This document shows, piece by piece, positions 1-8,194 of a stretch of 64,000 bases of DNA (its first letter is position 1; the number at the start of each line of letters is the position of its first letter). Position numbers and translations under genes: made by a program. This DNA is from Micromonospora coerulea (GTDB taxonomy: Bacteria; Actinomycetota; Actinomycetes; Mycobacteriales; Micromonosporaceae): assembly GCF_016598485.1 (NCBI RefSeq), contig NZ_JAEMUW010000028.1:1-64000 (forward strand). The letters are read 5' to 3'. Under the pieces are notes generated by a model. That model saw nothing but the letters and a program-made list of their open reading frames with translations. It had not been told where the DNA came from and made no database searches.

Positions 1-18
1 GCCTCCTGACCCAACCGG

Positions 19-49
19 AAGGGCCGGCCCCATACGGGGCCGGCCCTTT
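19..49. terminator. Strong intrinsic terminator hairpin
   Basis: An 11-bp perfect GC-rich stem (21-31 with 36-46) encloses the loop ATAC, and TTT follows on the plus strand. It separates whatever lies left of the window from dusB and can act on transcripts from the left; on the minus strand it lies just beyond the dusB stop codon. Confidence 0.8.
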
Positions 50-67
50 CGTCGTCTCGGTAGCCGA

Positions 68-1240
68 TCAGCCGCCGGAGTCGTCCAGCTCGGCGCCGTC
101 GGGCACGGTGTCGTCGTCCCGGCTGGCCAGCCAGCCGTCGGGCAGGAAGACCTTGCCCGGGGAGTTGGTCCGGCCGCGCGGCTGACCGAGGGTGGCCACC
201 GGGAAGGGCTCGGCCGGGTCGAGCTTGCCGAGCAGGTCGTCGAGCTGGGCCAGGCTCTCGATCATGGCCAGGGAGCGACGGAGCTCGCTGCCGACCGGGA
301 AGCCCTTGAGGTACCAGGCGACGTGCTTGCGGAAGTCGGTGCAGCCGTCCCGCTCCCCCCGCGCCGGGTTGCGCGCCCCGGCGACAAACTGGTCGACCAG
401 CAGTTCGGCGTGCCGGCGCATGGTCAGCGCCACCTCGCCGAGGGTGGGCAGCCGCCGCTCCGGCCGGCCGTGGAACGCGGCCTCCAGGTCGGCGAAGAGC
501 CACGGCCGGCCCAGGCAGCCTCGCCCGATCACCACGCCGTCCACGCCGGTGTGCGCGACCATCCGCAGCGCGTCGTCGGCCTCCCAGATGTCGCCGTTGC
601 CCAGCACCGGCACGTCGAGCGCCTGCTTGAGGGTGGCGATCGCGTCCCAGTCGGCGGTGCCCGAGTAGCGCTGCGCCGCCGTACGCCCGTGCAGGGCCAC
701 CGCCGCGACGCCGGCGTCCTGGGCGGCGAGCCCGGCCTCGACGTACGTCAGGTGGTCGTCGTCGATGCCCTTGCGCATCTTCACCGTGACCGGCACCCCG
801 GCCGGCGACGCGGCGTCCACCGCGGCCTTCACCAGCCGGGCGAAGAGCCGGCGCCGCCAGGGCAGCGCCGATCCGCCGCCGCGCCGGGTCACCTTCGGCA
901 CCGGGCAGCCGAAGTTCAGGTCGATGTGGTCGGCGAGGTCCCGCTCCACCACGATCCGCACGGCGGCGGCGGTGATCTCCGGGTCGGTGCCGTAGAGCTG
1001 GAGGCTGCGCGGCTGCTCGTCGGCGCCGAAGGCGATCATGCGCAGGGTCTTCGGGTTCCGTTCGACCAGCGCCCGGGTGGTGATCATCTCGCAGACGTAG
1101 ATGCCGCCGCCCTGCTCGCGGCAGAGCCGGCGGAAGCCGACGTTGGTGATCCCGGCCATCGGCGCCAGCACCACCGGCGGCCACACCTCGTGCCGCCCGA
1201 GGGTCAACGGGCGCAGCGCGGGCAGGGTCGGGGCAGTCAC
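68..1240 (-). CDS. dusB: tRNA-dihydrouridine synthase (DusB type)
   Basis: FMN enzyme that reduces uridines in tRNA D-loops with NADPH in the cytoplasm. Seen in the 390-residue product: the N-terminal FMN-barrel motif APMAGITNVGFR, the catalytic cysteine in NFGCPVPK (about residue 112), the phosphate and tRNA-contact stretch HGRTAAQRYSG, and the late FMN-phosphate motif VIGRGCLGRPW. The frame stays open 10 codons further upstream, but GTG at 1240 is preferred: on the minus strand TACACT is followed by six bases and then this GTG, the leaderless arrangement used by many genes here. It lies 60 bases downstream of glyS on the same strand. Family assignment is secure; DusB versus a generic actinobacterial Dus is less so. 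Confidence 0.93.
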   Translation of the reverse strand: MTAPTLPALRPLTLGRHEVWPPVVLAPMAGITNVGFRRLCREQGGGIYVCEMITTRALVERNPKTLRMIAFGADEQPRSLQLYGTDPEITAAAVRIVVERDLADHIDLNFGCPVPKVTRRGGGSALPWRRRLFARLVKAAVDAASPAGVPVTVKMRKGIDDDHLTYVEAGLAAQDAGVAAVALHGRTAAQRYSGTADWDAIATLKQALDVPVLGNGDIWEADDALRMVAHTGVDGVVIGRGCLGRPWLFADLEAAFHGRPERRLPTLGEVALTMRRHAELLVDQFVAGARNPARGERDGCTDFRKHVAWYLKGFPVGSELRRSLAMIESLAQLDDLLGKLDPAEPFPVATLGQPRGRTNSPGKVFLPDGWLASRDDDTVPDGAELDDSGG

Positions 1241-1303
1241 CGGACAAGTGTACGGGGCCCTGACCGGCACTCCTCCCGCGCCGGTCAGGGCCCCGTCGGC
1301 GAC

Positions 1304-2683
1304 TCAGCAGCCGGGCAGGCGCTCGATCAGGTAGCGCTCGACCTGGTCGAGCGCGACGCGCTCCTGCGCCATGGTGTCCCGGTTCCGCACGGTCACCGCG
1401 TTGTCGTCCAGGGTGTCGAAGTCGACCGTCACGCAGAACGGGGTGCCGATCTCGTCCTGCCGGCGGTAGCGGCGGCCGATCGCCTGCGAGTCGTCGAACT
1501 CGACCACCCAGCGCTTGCGCAGGTCGGCGGCGAGACCCTTGGCCTTCGGCGACAGCGCCTCGTTGCGGGACAGCGGCAGCACCGCGACCTTCACCGGGGC
1601 CAGCCGCGGGTCGAAGCGCATCACCGTCCGCTTGTCGACGCCGCCCTTGGTGTTCGGGGCCTCGTCCTCGTCGTACGCCTCGAGCAGGAAGGCGAGCACC
1701 GCGCGGGTCAGGCCGGCGGCCGGCTCGATCACGTACGGCATCCAGCGCTCGCCCTTGGTCTGGTCGAAGTACGACAGGTCGACGCCGGAGTGCTTGCTGT
1801 GCGTCGACAGGTCGAAGTCGGTCCGGTTGGCGATGCCCTCCAGCTCGGCGAACTCGGTGCCGCCGAACTGGAACCGGTACTCGATGTCGACGGTGCGCTT
1901 CGAGTAGTGGGAGAGCTTCTCCTTCGGGTGCTCGTAGAAGCGCAGGTTCTCCGCGGACAGGCCGAGGTCGAGGTACCAGTTCCAGCGCTCGGAGAGCCAG
2001 TACTCGTGCCACTGCTCGTCGGAGCCCGGCTCGACGAAGAACTCCATCTCCATCTGCTCGAACTCGCGCGTGCGGAAGATGAAGTTGCCCGGGGTGATCT
2101 CGTTGCGGAACGACTTGCCGGTCTGCGCGATGCCGAACGGCGGCTTCTTGCGGGCGACCGTCTCCACGTTCTTGTAGTTGACGAAGATGCCCTGGGCGGT
2201 CTCCGGGCGCAGGTAGTGCAGGCCCTCGTCGCTCTCCACCGGGCCCAGGTAGGTCTTCATCAGGCCGTTGAACATCTTCGGCTCGGTGAAGGTGCCCTTG
2301 TTGCCGCAGTTGGGGCAGTTCAGCTCCGACAGCGAGGTCAGCGGCTTGCCGTGCTTCTCGGCGTACGCCTCCTCCAGGTGGTCGGCGCGGAACCGCTTGT
2401 GGCAGAACTGGCACTCGGTCAGCGGGTCGACGAACTCGGCGATGTGGCCCGACGCCTCCCAGACCTTGCGGGCCAGGATGACCGCGGAATCCAGGCCGAC
2501 CACGTCGTCGCGCTGCTGAACCATGTTCTTCCACCACTGCCGGCGGACGTTCTCCTTGAGCTCCACGCCGAGCGGACCGTAGTCCCACGCCGACCGGGTG
2601 CCCCCGTAGATCTCGCTGGAGGGGAAGACGAAGCCTCGGCGCTTGGCGAGGCTGACGACGGCGTCGATACGGTCGGCTGGCAT
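1304..2683 (-). CDS. glyS: Glycyl-tRNA synthetase, dimeric class II type
   Basis: Charges tRNA-Gly with glycine using ATP. The 459-residue length and single-chain layout match the alpha2 bacterial/eukaryal-type enzyme, not the alpha2beta2 form. Visible features are the N-terminal SAWDYGPLG active-site segment, a zinc-binding pair CQFC and CPNC around residues 91-130, class II motif 2 FRNEITPG with FRTREFEQMEMEFF, and motif 3 with AGLTRAVLAFLLEAY. The ATG has a classical AGGAGG Shine-Dalgarno five bases upstream, unlike the leaderless neighbours. Essential housekeeping gene next to the zinc regulators, as in mycobacteria. No T-box is seen in the 112-base upstream gap. Confidence 0.97.
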   Translation of the reverse strand: MPADRIDAVVSLAKRRGFVFPSSEIYGGTRSAWDYGPLGVELKENVRRQWWKNMVQQRDDVVGLDSAVILARKVWEASGHIAEFVDPLTECQFCHKRFRADHLEEAYAEKHGKPLTSLSELNCPNCGNKGTFTEPKMFNGLMKTYLGPVESDEGLHYLRPETAQGIFVNYKNVETVARKKPPFGIAQTGKSFRNEITPGNFIFRTREFEQMEMEFFVEPGSDEQWHEYWLSERWNWYLDLGLSAENLRFYEHPKEKLSHYSKRTVDIEYRFQFGGTEFAELEGIANRTDFDLSTHSKHSGVDLSYFDQTKGERWMPYVIEPAAGLTRAVLAFLLEAYDEDEAPNTKGGVDKRTVMRFDPRLAPVKVAVLPLSRNEALSPKAKGLAADLRKRWVVEFDDSQAIGRRYRRQDEIGTPFCVTVDFDTLDDNAVTVRNRDTMAQERVALDQVERYLIERLPGC

Positions 2684-2795
2684 GTTTCCTCCTACGCCGG
2701 CTGGCGGTCGGCGGGGGCGATATGGATGGAACGGTCAGTTCGGGACAACGGTACGACCACCGCAGGCCCGAGCCCAGCAGAATACCGGGGGCGGG

Positions 2796-3356
2796 TCAGC
2801 TCACCCCGCAGACCTCCATGCCGCCGGTCTGCGGATCCGCCGCCAGGGTCACCTGCTGGGCCTCCCGCCGCCCGCTGCCGAGGGTGACGTCCACCGGCAC
2901 GGTGAGGGTCTGGGCGTCGACCTTGCCCACCCGGTAGCCGGAGATCGTCGGCTCGGCGGCCACCCGCTCCTCGAACTCCGGCCGGGACTCGCGCCGCTGG
3001 GCGTCGTCGCAGAGCGTGTCGTACGCCCGGGACCAGTCCTTCTCCACCAGGGCGTGGTAGTAGTCGTCGGTCACCGTCCGGCCCTGCTCCTCGATCGCCT
3101 GGACGTTGCTGACCGCGAGGCCGACGACGGCCGCACCGCCCCCGCCGCAGCAGAGCAGCACGGCGAGCGCCCCGACGCCGAGGCCGAGCCAGAGCCGGGT
3201 CCGGCCGCCCTCGGTGGGCGGGGCGGCGAAGGGCGGCGCCACCCCCGGGCCGGCCGGAACCCCGGGCTCGGCCGGCGAACCGGGCACCGGCGGCGCGCCA
3301 CCGGCGCCGGGCCGCACGGGGTGAGGGGGCGGGGCTGCCGGTCCGGGAGCGGTCAT
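2796..3356 (-). CDS. Membrane-anchored protein with proline-rich N-terminus and extracytoplasmic domain
   Basis: Not recognised as a named family. The 186-residue product begins with about 50 proline- and glycine-rich cytoplasmic residues, then one membrane helix rich in Gly, Leu and Val with a double cysteine (around residues 52-80), and ends in a roughly 100-residue domain containing three cysteines, two of which could pair outside the cell. The layout resembles small actinobacterial DUF4878-like or DUF4333-like envelope proteins, which is inference only. The start is set by TACCCT seven bases before the ATG (leaderless pattern). It lies upstream of glyS on the same strand with a 112-base gap. 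Confidence 0.75.
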   Translation of the reverse strand: MTAPGPAAPPPHPVRPGAGGAPPVPGSPAEPGVPAGPGVAPPFAAPPTEGGRTRLWLGLGVGALAVLLCCGGGGAAVVGLAVSNVQAIEEQGRTVTDDYYHALVEKDWSRAYDTLCDDAQRRESRPEFEERVAAEPTISGYRVGKVDAQTLTVPVDVTLGSGRREAQQVTLAADPQTGGMEVCGVS

Positions 3357-3381
3357 ACGCCAGAGGGTAGTGCCCCGAAGG

Positions 3382-3723
3382 TCAGCGGTAAGGACCCGCG
3401 GCCCGATCACTGGCGACGACGACGATCTCCCCGTCCGGCGCGGCACTGGCCAGCGTCTCGTACGCCGACGGCTCGTCGACCGACTCGGCGAGCAGGGGCA
3501 CCGCCGCGATCTTGACGTCGAAGCCACCCAGCGCCCGCCGGTACGCCCCGACCGACTCCCACTCGGTGAGCAGGCACCAGTGCGTCGGGTCGTCCAGCGC
3601 GCGCAGTAGTTCTCCGCGCAGATAGCCGGGGCGGTTGGCGAGCGCCGTGAGGGCGGCGTGGGCCCGCTCGGTGAAGTCGGGCGCGACCTCGGCGTCGACC
3701 ACGAACCGGTTGGTCACCAGCAC
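3382..3723 (-). CDS. Antibiotic biosynthesis monooxygenase-like (ABM/dimeric alpha-beta barrel) protein
   Basis: A 113-residue protein with the ferredoxin-like ABM fold signature: an N-terminal beta strand VLVTNRFVV, a helix FTERAHAALTALANRPGYL, a strand with WCLLTEWES, and a C-terminal helix. Such proteins act as small cofactor-free oxygenases, haem oxygenases or stress proteins; the substrate cannot be read from sequence. GTG at 3723 is chosen because GGAGG stands six bases upstream. Transcribed divergently from the small membrane gene at 3751, with only 27 bases between the two starts. Confidence 0.8.
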   Translation of the reverse strand: MLVTNRFVVDAEVAPDFTERAHAALTALANRPGYLRGELLRALDDPTHWCLLTEWESVGAYRRALGGFDVKIAAVPLLAESVDEPSAYETLASAAPDGEIVVVASDRAAGPYR

Positions 3724-3737
3724 CGGCGTCCTCCTCG

Positions 3738-3750
3738 TAGAGTCTGTGGG
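3738..3750 (+). promoter_or_regulatory. Leaderless promoter -10 element for the gene at 3751
   Basis: TAGAGT (3738-3743) is followed by seven bases and then ATG at 3751. The hexamer overlaps the Shine-Dalgarno region of the divergent gene on the other strand, so the two short intergenic signals are interleaved. Confidence 0.6.
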
Positions 3751-4008
3751 ATGCAGCGTACGCAGAGCCCCCTGCTCGCCCGCCTGGCCCGGGTCAATCC
3801 GACGACAGTGTTCCTGGCCACGCTCGTCCTGGTGCTGGTGGCGCTCTTCGCGCCGGGCCCGGTGGGCGGCCTGCTGTTGCTGGTGCTGGCCGCGGTGCTG
3901 GTGTGGCTGATGGTCACCACCTGGCCGGTGCAGGCGGCGGCCACGCGGGTGATCCGGCTGGTGATGCTGACCCTGCTGATCGCGGTGGCCCTGGCCAAGC
4001 TGCTGTGA
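3751..4008 (+). CDS. Small two-to-three helix membrane protein
   Basis: 85-residue protein with a short basic N-terminus and hydrophobic segments around residues 18-52 and 65-85, so an integral membrane protein with two or three helices. It resembles the small actinobacterial proteins annotated as DUF6703, but I cannot confirm that. No catalytic motif is visible. The ATG is fixed by the TAGAGT box seven bases upstream. It ends 54 bases before znuA; the zinc promoter between them shows that it is not part of the zinc operon. Confidence 0.72.
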   Translation: MQRTQSPLLARLARVNPTTVFLATLVLVLVALFAPGPVGGLLLLVLAAVLVWLMVTTWPVQAAATRVIRLVMLTLLIAVALAKLL

Positions 4009-4025
4009 CATGCAATCATGCGTTT

Positions 4026-4062
4026 TTGACAATCAATTTCGTTATCGCGGACAGTTGCTGAC
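4026..4062 (+). promoter_or_regulatory. Zur-box promoter of the znu operon
   Basis: TTGACA (4026-4031) is a perfect -35, 18 bases separate it from GACAGT (4050-4055), and seven more bases lead to the znuA ATG. The 15-mer TGACAATCAATTTCG (4027-4041) matches the actinobacterial Zur operator TGAAAATGATTTTCA at 11 of 15 positions and covers the -35. A zinc-loaded Zur dimer would therefore block RNA polymerase. Confidence 0.8.
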
Positions 4063-5007
4063 ATGACCATCCGCTCCGCTCCGCGCGTCCTCGCCGCCGC
4101 CACCGCCGCGCTGCTCACCCTGGGCGGCCTCGCCGCCTGCTCCGACGACGCTCCGGCCGGCGCCGACCCGGACCGGGTCGACGTGGTGGCCGCCTTCTAT
4201 CCGCTGCAGTTCCTCGCCCAGCGGATCGGCGGCGACGCGGTCCGGGTCACCAACCTGGCCAAGCCCGGCGCCGAGCCGCACGACCTGGAGCTCAACCCGC
4301 GCCAGGTCGGACAGGTCAGCGACGCGGAGCTGATCGTCTACCTCAAGGGTTTCCAGCCGGCGGTGGACGAGGCGGTCGACCAGAACGGCGGCGATCGGGG
4401 ATTCGACGTGGCAGGCGTGCAGCCGCTACGCGACGCGGCGGCCGGCGGGCACGAGCACGAGGGCGAGGCCGGCCACGAGGAGGAGAAGACGGGCGGTAAG
4501 GACCCGCACGTCTGGCTCGACCCGACCCGGCTGGCCACCATCGGCGACCGGCTCGCCGAGCGGCTCGGCACGGCCGACCCGGACCGGGCCGCCGACTTCA
4601 CCGCGCGGGCCAGGACGCTCCGGGCCGAGCTGGGGCAGCTCGACGCCGACTACGCGCAGGGGCTGAAGACCTGCCAGCGCCGGGAGATCGTGGTCAGCCA
4701 CACCGCGTTCGGCTACCTCGCCGAGCGCTACCAGCTCGAACAGGTCGGCATCACCGGCCTCACCCCGGACACCGAGCCCGCCCCGCAGCGCCTCGCCGAG
4801 GTGGCACGGGAGGCCCGGGAGCACCGGGCCACCACCATCTTCTTCGAGACGCTGGTCAGCCCGAAGGTCGCCGAGACGGTGGCCCGCGAGGTCGGGGCGA
4901 AGACCGCCGTGCTCGACCCGATCGAGGGCGGCCCGGCCGGCGGCGACTACCTCTCGGCGATGCGCGCCAACCTCCAGACCCTGCGAACCGCGTTGGACTG
5001 CTCATGA
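4063..5007 (+). CDS. znuA: Zinc ABC transporter substrate-binding lipoprotein
   Basis: Captures zinc outside the membrane and hands it to the ZnuB permease. The 314-residue product has a lipoprotein signal (lipobox LAAC near residue 25) and the cluster A-I fold. Metal ligands are visible: the histidine in GAEPHDLELN, a histidine-rich loop HEHEGEAGHEEEK followed by DPHVWLDP, a histidine in SHTAFGYL, and the Glu-Thr motif FFETLVSPK near the end. The acidic His-rich loop is typical of zinc rather than manganese receptors. First gene of znuA-znuC-znuB; its stop overlaps the znuC start in ATGA. Regulation by Zur is inferred from the operator and from the linked zur gene. Confidence 0.93.
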   Translation: MTIRSAPRVLAAATAALLTLGGLAACSDDAPAGADPDRVDVVAAFYPLQFLAQRIGGDAVRVTNLAKPGAEPHDLELNPRQVGQVSDAELIVYLKGFQPAVDEAVDQNGGDRGFDVAGVQPLRDAAAGGHEHEGEAGHEEEKTGGKDPHVWLDPTRLATIGDRLAERLGTADPDRAADFTARARTLRAELGQLDADYAQGLKTCQRREIVVSHTAFGYLAERYQLEQVGITGLTPDTEPAPQRLAEVAREAREHRATTIFFETLVSPKVAETVAREVGAKTAVLDPIEGGPAGGDYLSAMRANLQTLRTALDCS

Positions 5008-5765
5008 ACGCACCCGTGATCCAGGTCGACCACGCCGCCGTCGGCTACGACGGCCGCCCCGTGCTGCGGGACGTCTCGCTCACCGTCACCGCCGGGGAGG
5101 TGGTCGCCGTGCTCGGCGCCAACGGCTCCGGCAAGTCCACCCTGATCCGCGCGGTGCTCGGGCTGGTGCCGCTGGTGTCCGGGTCGGTCACCCTCTTCGG
5201 CACCCCGCAGCGCCGCTTCCGCCAGTGGCGCCGGATCGGGTACGTCCCGCAGCGCCTCGGCGCCGGCAGCGGCGTACCGGCCACGGTGGGCGAGGTGGTG
5301 GCCTCGGGGCGGCTGGCGCGCCGGGGCGTACTGCGGCCCGCCGGGCGCGCCGACCGCGAGGCGGTGGCCGCCGCGCTGCGGGCCGTCGGGCTCGCCGACC
5401 GGGCCGATGACCCGGTGGCCACCCTCTCCGGCGGCCAGCAGCAGCGCACCCTGATCGCCCGGGCCCTGGCCGGGGAACCCGAGCTGCTGGTCCTGGACGA
5501 GCCGACCGCGGGGGTCGACGCAGCCAGCCAGGAGGCGTTCGCCGAGGCGCTGCGCGGCTTCCTGGCCGGCGGCGGGACGGTGCTGCTGGTGGCCCACGAA
5601 CTGGGCCCGCTGCGGTCGCTGATCAGCCGGGCGATCGTCGTGCACGAGGGAGGCATCTGCCACGACGGCGCGGTGCCGGAGCCGGCCGGGCACCACGCGG
5701 AGCCCGATCACGAGCACGTGCACCCGCACTGCGACGAGGAGCCCGCCGGGCTGTGGAGCATCTGA
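5004..5765 (+). CDS. znuC: Zinc ABC transporter ATPase
   Basis: Cytoplasmic ATP-hydrolysing subunit that powers zinc import. Visible in 253 residues: Walker A GANGSGKST, Q-loop YVPQR, signature LSGGQQQR, Walker B LLVLDEPT, and the switch histidine in LLVAHELG. The C-terminus is unusually histidine-rich (HHAEPDHEHVHPHCDEE), which may act as a zinc sensor or chaperone tail, as seen in other ZnuC proteins. It overlaps znuA by four bases and is followed by znuB after one base, which implies translational coupling. Confidence 0.94.
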   Translation: MNAPVIQVDHAAVGYDGRPVLRDVSLTVTAGEVVAVLGANGSGKSTLIRAVLGLVPLVSGSVTLFGTPQRRFRQWRRIGYVPQRLGAGSGVPATVGEVVASGRLARRGVLRPAGRADREAVAAALRAVGLADRADDPVATLSGGQQQRTLIARALAGEPELLVLDEPTAGVDAASQEAFAEALRGFLAGGGTVLLVAHELGPLRSLISRAIVVHEGGICHDGAVPEPAGHHAEPDHEHVHPHCDEEPAGLWSI

Positions 5766-5766
5766 C

Positions 5767-6633
5767 ATGGACCTCTTCCAGTACGACTTCATGCTGCGCG
5801 CCCTGGTCGGCGCGCTGGTCATCGGGCTGGCCGCGCCGGCGCTCGGCATCTACCTGGTGCAGCGGCGGCTGGCGCTGATCGGCGACGGGATCGGGCACGT
5901 GGCGCTCACCGGCGTCGGCGCCGGGTTGCTGCTGAACCGCTCCCCGGTGCTGGTGGCGGTGATCGCGGCGACCCTGGGCGCGATCGTCATCGAGCTGGTC
6001 CGCTCCCGCGGCCGTACCTCCGGCGACCTGGCCCTGGCGCTGCTGTTCTACGGCGGCATCGCCGGCGGCGTGATGCTGGTCGGGCTCTCCGACGCCGGCA
6101 GCGCCTCGCTCAACTCGTACCTGTTCGGGTCGCTCACCACCACGTCGCCGGCCGACCTGACCACGATCCTGGTGCTCGGCGCGGCGATCCTGGTCCTGAT
6201 GCTGGCGCTGCGCCCGGCGCTCTTCGCGGTCTGCCACGACGAGGAGTACGCCCGGGTGTCCGGGCTGCCGGTCCGGGCGCTCAACCTGCTGCTCGCGGTC
6301 ACCACCGCGGTGACCGTGACGATCGCCATGCGGGCGGTCGGGGTGCTGCTGATCAGCGCGCTGATGGTGGTGCCGGTGGCCACCGCCCAGCAGGTCACCC
6401 GTGGGTTCCGCAGCACCATGGCGGCCGCCATGGTGCTCGGGCTCTTCGCCGCCGGGGCGGGCGTGTGGGTCGCCGCCACCGCCGACACCGCGCCGGGCGC
6501 CTCGGTGGTGCTGCTGGCCATCGCCTCGTTCCTGGTGGTCGCGCTGGCCGCCGCGGCCTGGCGGGCGCTGCGCCGACGTACCACTCCGGCGACCGTACCG
6601 GCCTACGAGCCGCACGAGGTGGTGCTCCGGTGA
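5767..6633 (+). CDS. znuB: Zinc ABC transporter permease
   Basis: 288-residue integral membrane subunit of the metal ABC-3 family that forms the zinc channel. Eight or so hydrophobic segments are apparent, together with the family motif GDGIGHVALTG near residue 39 and ALMVVPVATAQQ near residue 201, which are the usual ATPase-contact and channel segments. Short basic C-terminal tail. It closes the transport part of the operon; the regulator genes follow after 43 bases that contain their own promoter-like hexamer. Confidence 0.94.
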   Translation: MDLFQYDFMLRALVGALVIGLAAPALGIYLVQRRLALIGDGIGHVALTGVGAGLLLNRSPVLVAVIAATLGAIVIELVRSRGRTSGDLALALLFYGGIAGGVMLVGLSDAGSASLNSYLFGSLTTTSPADLTTILVLGAAILVLMLALRPALFAVCHDEEYARVSGLPVRALNLLLAVTTAVTVTIAMRAVGVLLISALMVVPVATAQQVTRGFRSTMAAAMVLGLFAAGAGVWVAATADTAPGASVVLLAIASFLVVALAAAAWRALRRRTTPATVPAYEPHEVVLR

Positions 6634-6664
6634 GCCGCCCCCGGCCGGTCCTGCTGGCATTGGT

Positions 6665-6676
6665 TACCGTTACGGG
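6665..6676 (+). promoter_or_regulatory. Internal leaderless promoter for the arsR-zur pair
   Basis: TACCGT (6665-6670) lies six bases before GTG 6677. It would let the two metal regulators be made independently of the znu promoter. The surrounding GGTTACCGTTAC contains a short repeated GTTAC, which could serve as an operator for the ArsR protein. Confidence 0.5.
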
Positions 6677-6976
6677 GTGACGGGCACAAACGGGTACGAC
6701 GCCTTCGAGGGCGCGGGTGACCTGCTGCGTGCGCTGTCCGCGCCGATCCGGCTGGCGATCGTGACCGAGCTGGCGCAGGGCGAGCGGTGCGTGCACGAGC
6801 TGGTGGAGAAGCTGGGCGCCCCGCAGCCGCTGGTCTCCCAGCATCTGCGGGTGCTCCGCGGCGCCGGCGTGGTCCGCGGCTCCCGGCGCGGCCGGGAGAT
6901 CGCGTACGCCCTGGTGGACGAGCACGTCGCGCACATCGCTGCGGACGCGGTCAGCCACGCCGGGGAGGGACCATGA
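6677..6976 (+). CDS. ArsR/SmtB-family metal-responsive repressor
   Basis: 99-residue winged-helix regulator. The recognition helix region PQPLVSQHLRVLRGAGVV and the ELAQGERCVHELVEKLG helix carry the family's ELCVGDL-like metal motif with one cysteine (residue 39). Family members release DNA when they bind zinc, cobalt, nickel or cadmium. The partner of Zur in the same position is known from mycobacteria (SmtB-FurB, Rv2358-Rv2359), where SmtB also controls the following zur gene. Here GTG 6677 has a -10-like TACCGT six bases upstream and the stop overlaps the zur start (ATGA), so the pair is an operon. Confidence 0.88.
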   Translation: MTGTNGYDAFEGAGDLLRALSAPIRLAIVTELAQGERCVHELVEKLGAPQPLVSQHLRVLRGAGVVRGSRRGREIAYALVDEHVAHIAADAVSHAGEGP

Positions 6977-7365
6977 CCGAGGGGTCGCTGCGGAACACCC
7001 GGCAGCGCAGTGCGGTGAGCGCGCTGCTGGCCGAGGTGGACGGCTTCCACAGCGCGCAGGACCTGTACGCGATGCTGCGCCAGCGGGGCGAGCGGGTCGG
7101 CCTGACCACCGTCTACCGGACGCTGCAGGGGTTGGCCGACGCCGGCGAGATCGACGTGATGCGCCCGCCCGGCGGCGAGCACCTGTACCGGCGGTGCAGC
7201 GAGGGACACCACCACCACCTGGTCTGCCGGGCCTGCGGGCGGACGGTGGAGGTGGCCGGGCCGGCGGTGGAGAACTGGGCGGAACGGGTCGCGGCGCAGC
7301 ACGGGTACGCCGAGGTCAGCCACACCCTGGAGATCTTCGGGACCTGCCCGGCCTGCGCCGGCTGA
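6973..7365 (+). CDS. zur: Zinc uptake regulator Zur (Fur family)
   Basis: 130-residue Fur-family repressor that, with zinc bound, shuts off zinc import genes. N-terminal winged helix with RNTRQRSAVSALL and GLTTVYRTLQGLADAG; the C-terminal dimerisation domain has the regulatory histidine run EGHHHHLVC and two structural zinc pairs, CRACG and CPACAG. This layout is that of Zur rather than iron-sensing Fur, supported by the Zur box in front of znuA. The ATG overlaps the stop codon of the ArsR gene. Confidence 0.93.
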   Translation: MTEGSLRNTRQRSAVSALLAEVDGFHSAQDLYAMLRQRGERVGLTTVYRTLQGLADAGEIDVMRPPGGEHLYRRCSEGHHHHLVCRACGRTVEVAGPAVENWAERVAAQHGYAEVSHTLEIFGTCPACAG

Positions 7366-7411
7366 AAATCGCCCCGTGCCTCGACGGCCGGACCGTGGCA
7401 CGCTGTCCGGC

Positions 7412-8017
7412 GTGAAGATCTACGCCGACCGTTTTCCGATCGCCCTCCGCCAACTCCTCACGGATCTGCTCGTGGTCGTCTGGGTCTACGCGGCGATCCG
7501 CTTCGCGCTCTGGCTGCACGACCTGGTGCAGAAGCTCGCCGTACCCGGACGGAAGCTGGAGGGGGCCGGCAGCGGCCTTGCCGACAACCTGGCCGACGCC
7601 GGCGGCAAGGTCGGCCGGGTGCCGCTGGTCGGCGACGAGCTGACCGCACCCTTCAACCGGGCGGCGGAAGCCGCCCGGTCGGTCGCCGAGGCGGGCCGCG
7701 ACCAGCAGGAACTGGTCGGCCAGTTGGCCCTCGCGCTGAGCATCGCGGTGCTGGTCTTCCCGCTCGGCCTGGTGCTCTTCGGTTGGCTGCCGCTGCGGGT
7801 CCGCTGGATGCGCCGGGCCGGCGCGGCGAAGGCGCTCGCGACCCTCCCCGCCGGCCGGGACCTGCTGGCGCTGCGGGCCCTCGCCGGCCAGCCGATCGGT
7901 CGGTTGACCCGGATCGGGCCCGACGTGGCCGAGGCGTGGCGCCGCGGCGACGATGCCACCGTCGACGCGCTCGCCGCGCTGGAGCTGCGCAGACTCGGGC
8001 TCCGGGCCGGCCGCTAA
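7412..8017 (+). CDS. Two-helix membrane protein of unknown function
   Basis: 201 residues. A hydrophobic segment near residues 12-32 and a second, longer one near 110-135 flank a roughly 75-residue extracytoplasmic stretch of small residues; the C-terminal 60 residues are charged and probably cytoplasmic. No recognised domain. The start is GTG 7412, with CACGCT seven bases upstream in the leaderless arrangement. It is followed after nine bases by another tiny membrane gene, with which it may function, though the latter has its own -10-like box. Confidence 0.75.
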   Translation: MKIYADRFPIALRQLLTDLLVVVWVYAAIRFALWLHDLVQKLAVPGRKLEGAGSGLADNLADAGGKVGRVPLVGDELTAPFNRAAEAARSVAEAGRDQQELVGQLALALSIAVLVFPLGLVLFGWLPLRVRWMRRAGAAKALATLPAGRDLLALRALAGQPIGRLTRIGPDVAEAWRRGDDATVDALAALELRRLGLRAGR

Positions 8018-8026
8018 GGTGGGGCG

Positions 8027-8194
8027 GTGCTGTACTTCCTGATCGTCGTCGCCGTGCTGCTGCTGGCGTACGCGGGCGTCCTGGTGAGCTTCGTCCGCCG
8101 GGGCCGCAAGATCCCACCGCAGGCGTACCTGGTGCTGGCCGGTCTCAACGGCGTCATCCTGGCCGCGGTGCTGGCCTGGGCCATCGCCCGCTGA
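8027..8194 (+). CDS. Tiny two-helix membrane protein
   Basis: 55 residues: a hydrophobic helix from the second residue (LYFLIVVAVLLLAYAGVLV), a basic turn RRGRK, then a second helix ending WAIAR. GTG 8027 is six bases after TAAGGT, a leaderless -10 that contains the stop codon of the preceding gene. Strong third-position GC and the hairpin-like topology support a real gene; function unknown. Confidence 0.65.
   Translation: MLYFLIVVAVLLLAYAGVLVSFVRRGRKIPPQAYLVLAGLNGVILAAVLAWAIAR

Noticed and set aside
323..2887. Long open frame opposite dusB and glyS (and similar frames at 8825-11554, 27980-31204, 44284-46977)
   Set aside because: Open only because high GC removes stop codons; compositions are Arg/Gly/His-rich nonsense and they lie antisense to clear housekeeping genes.
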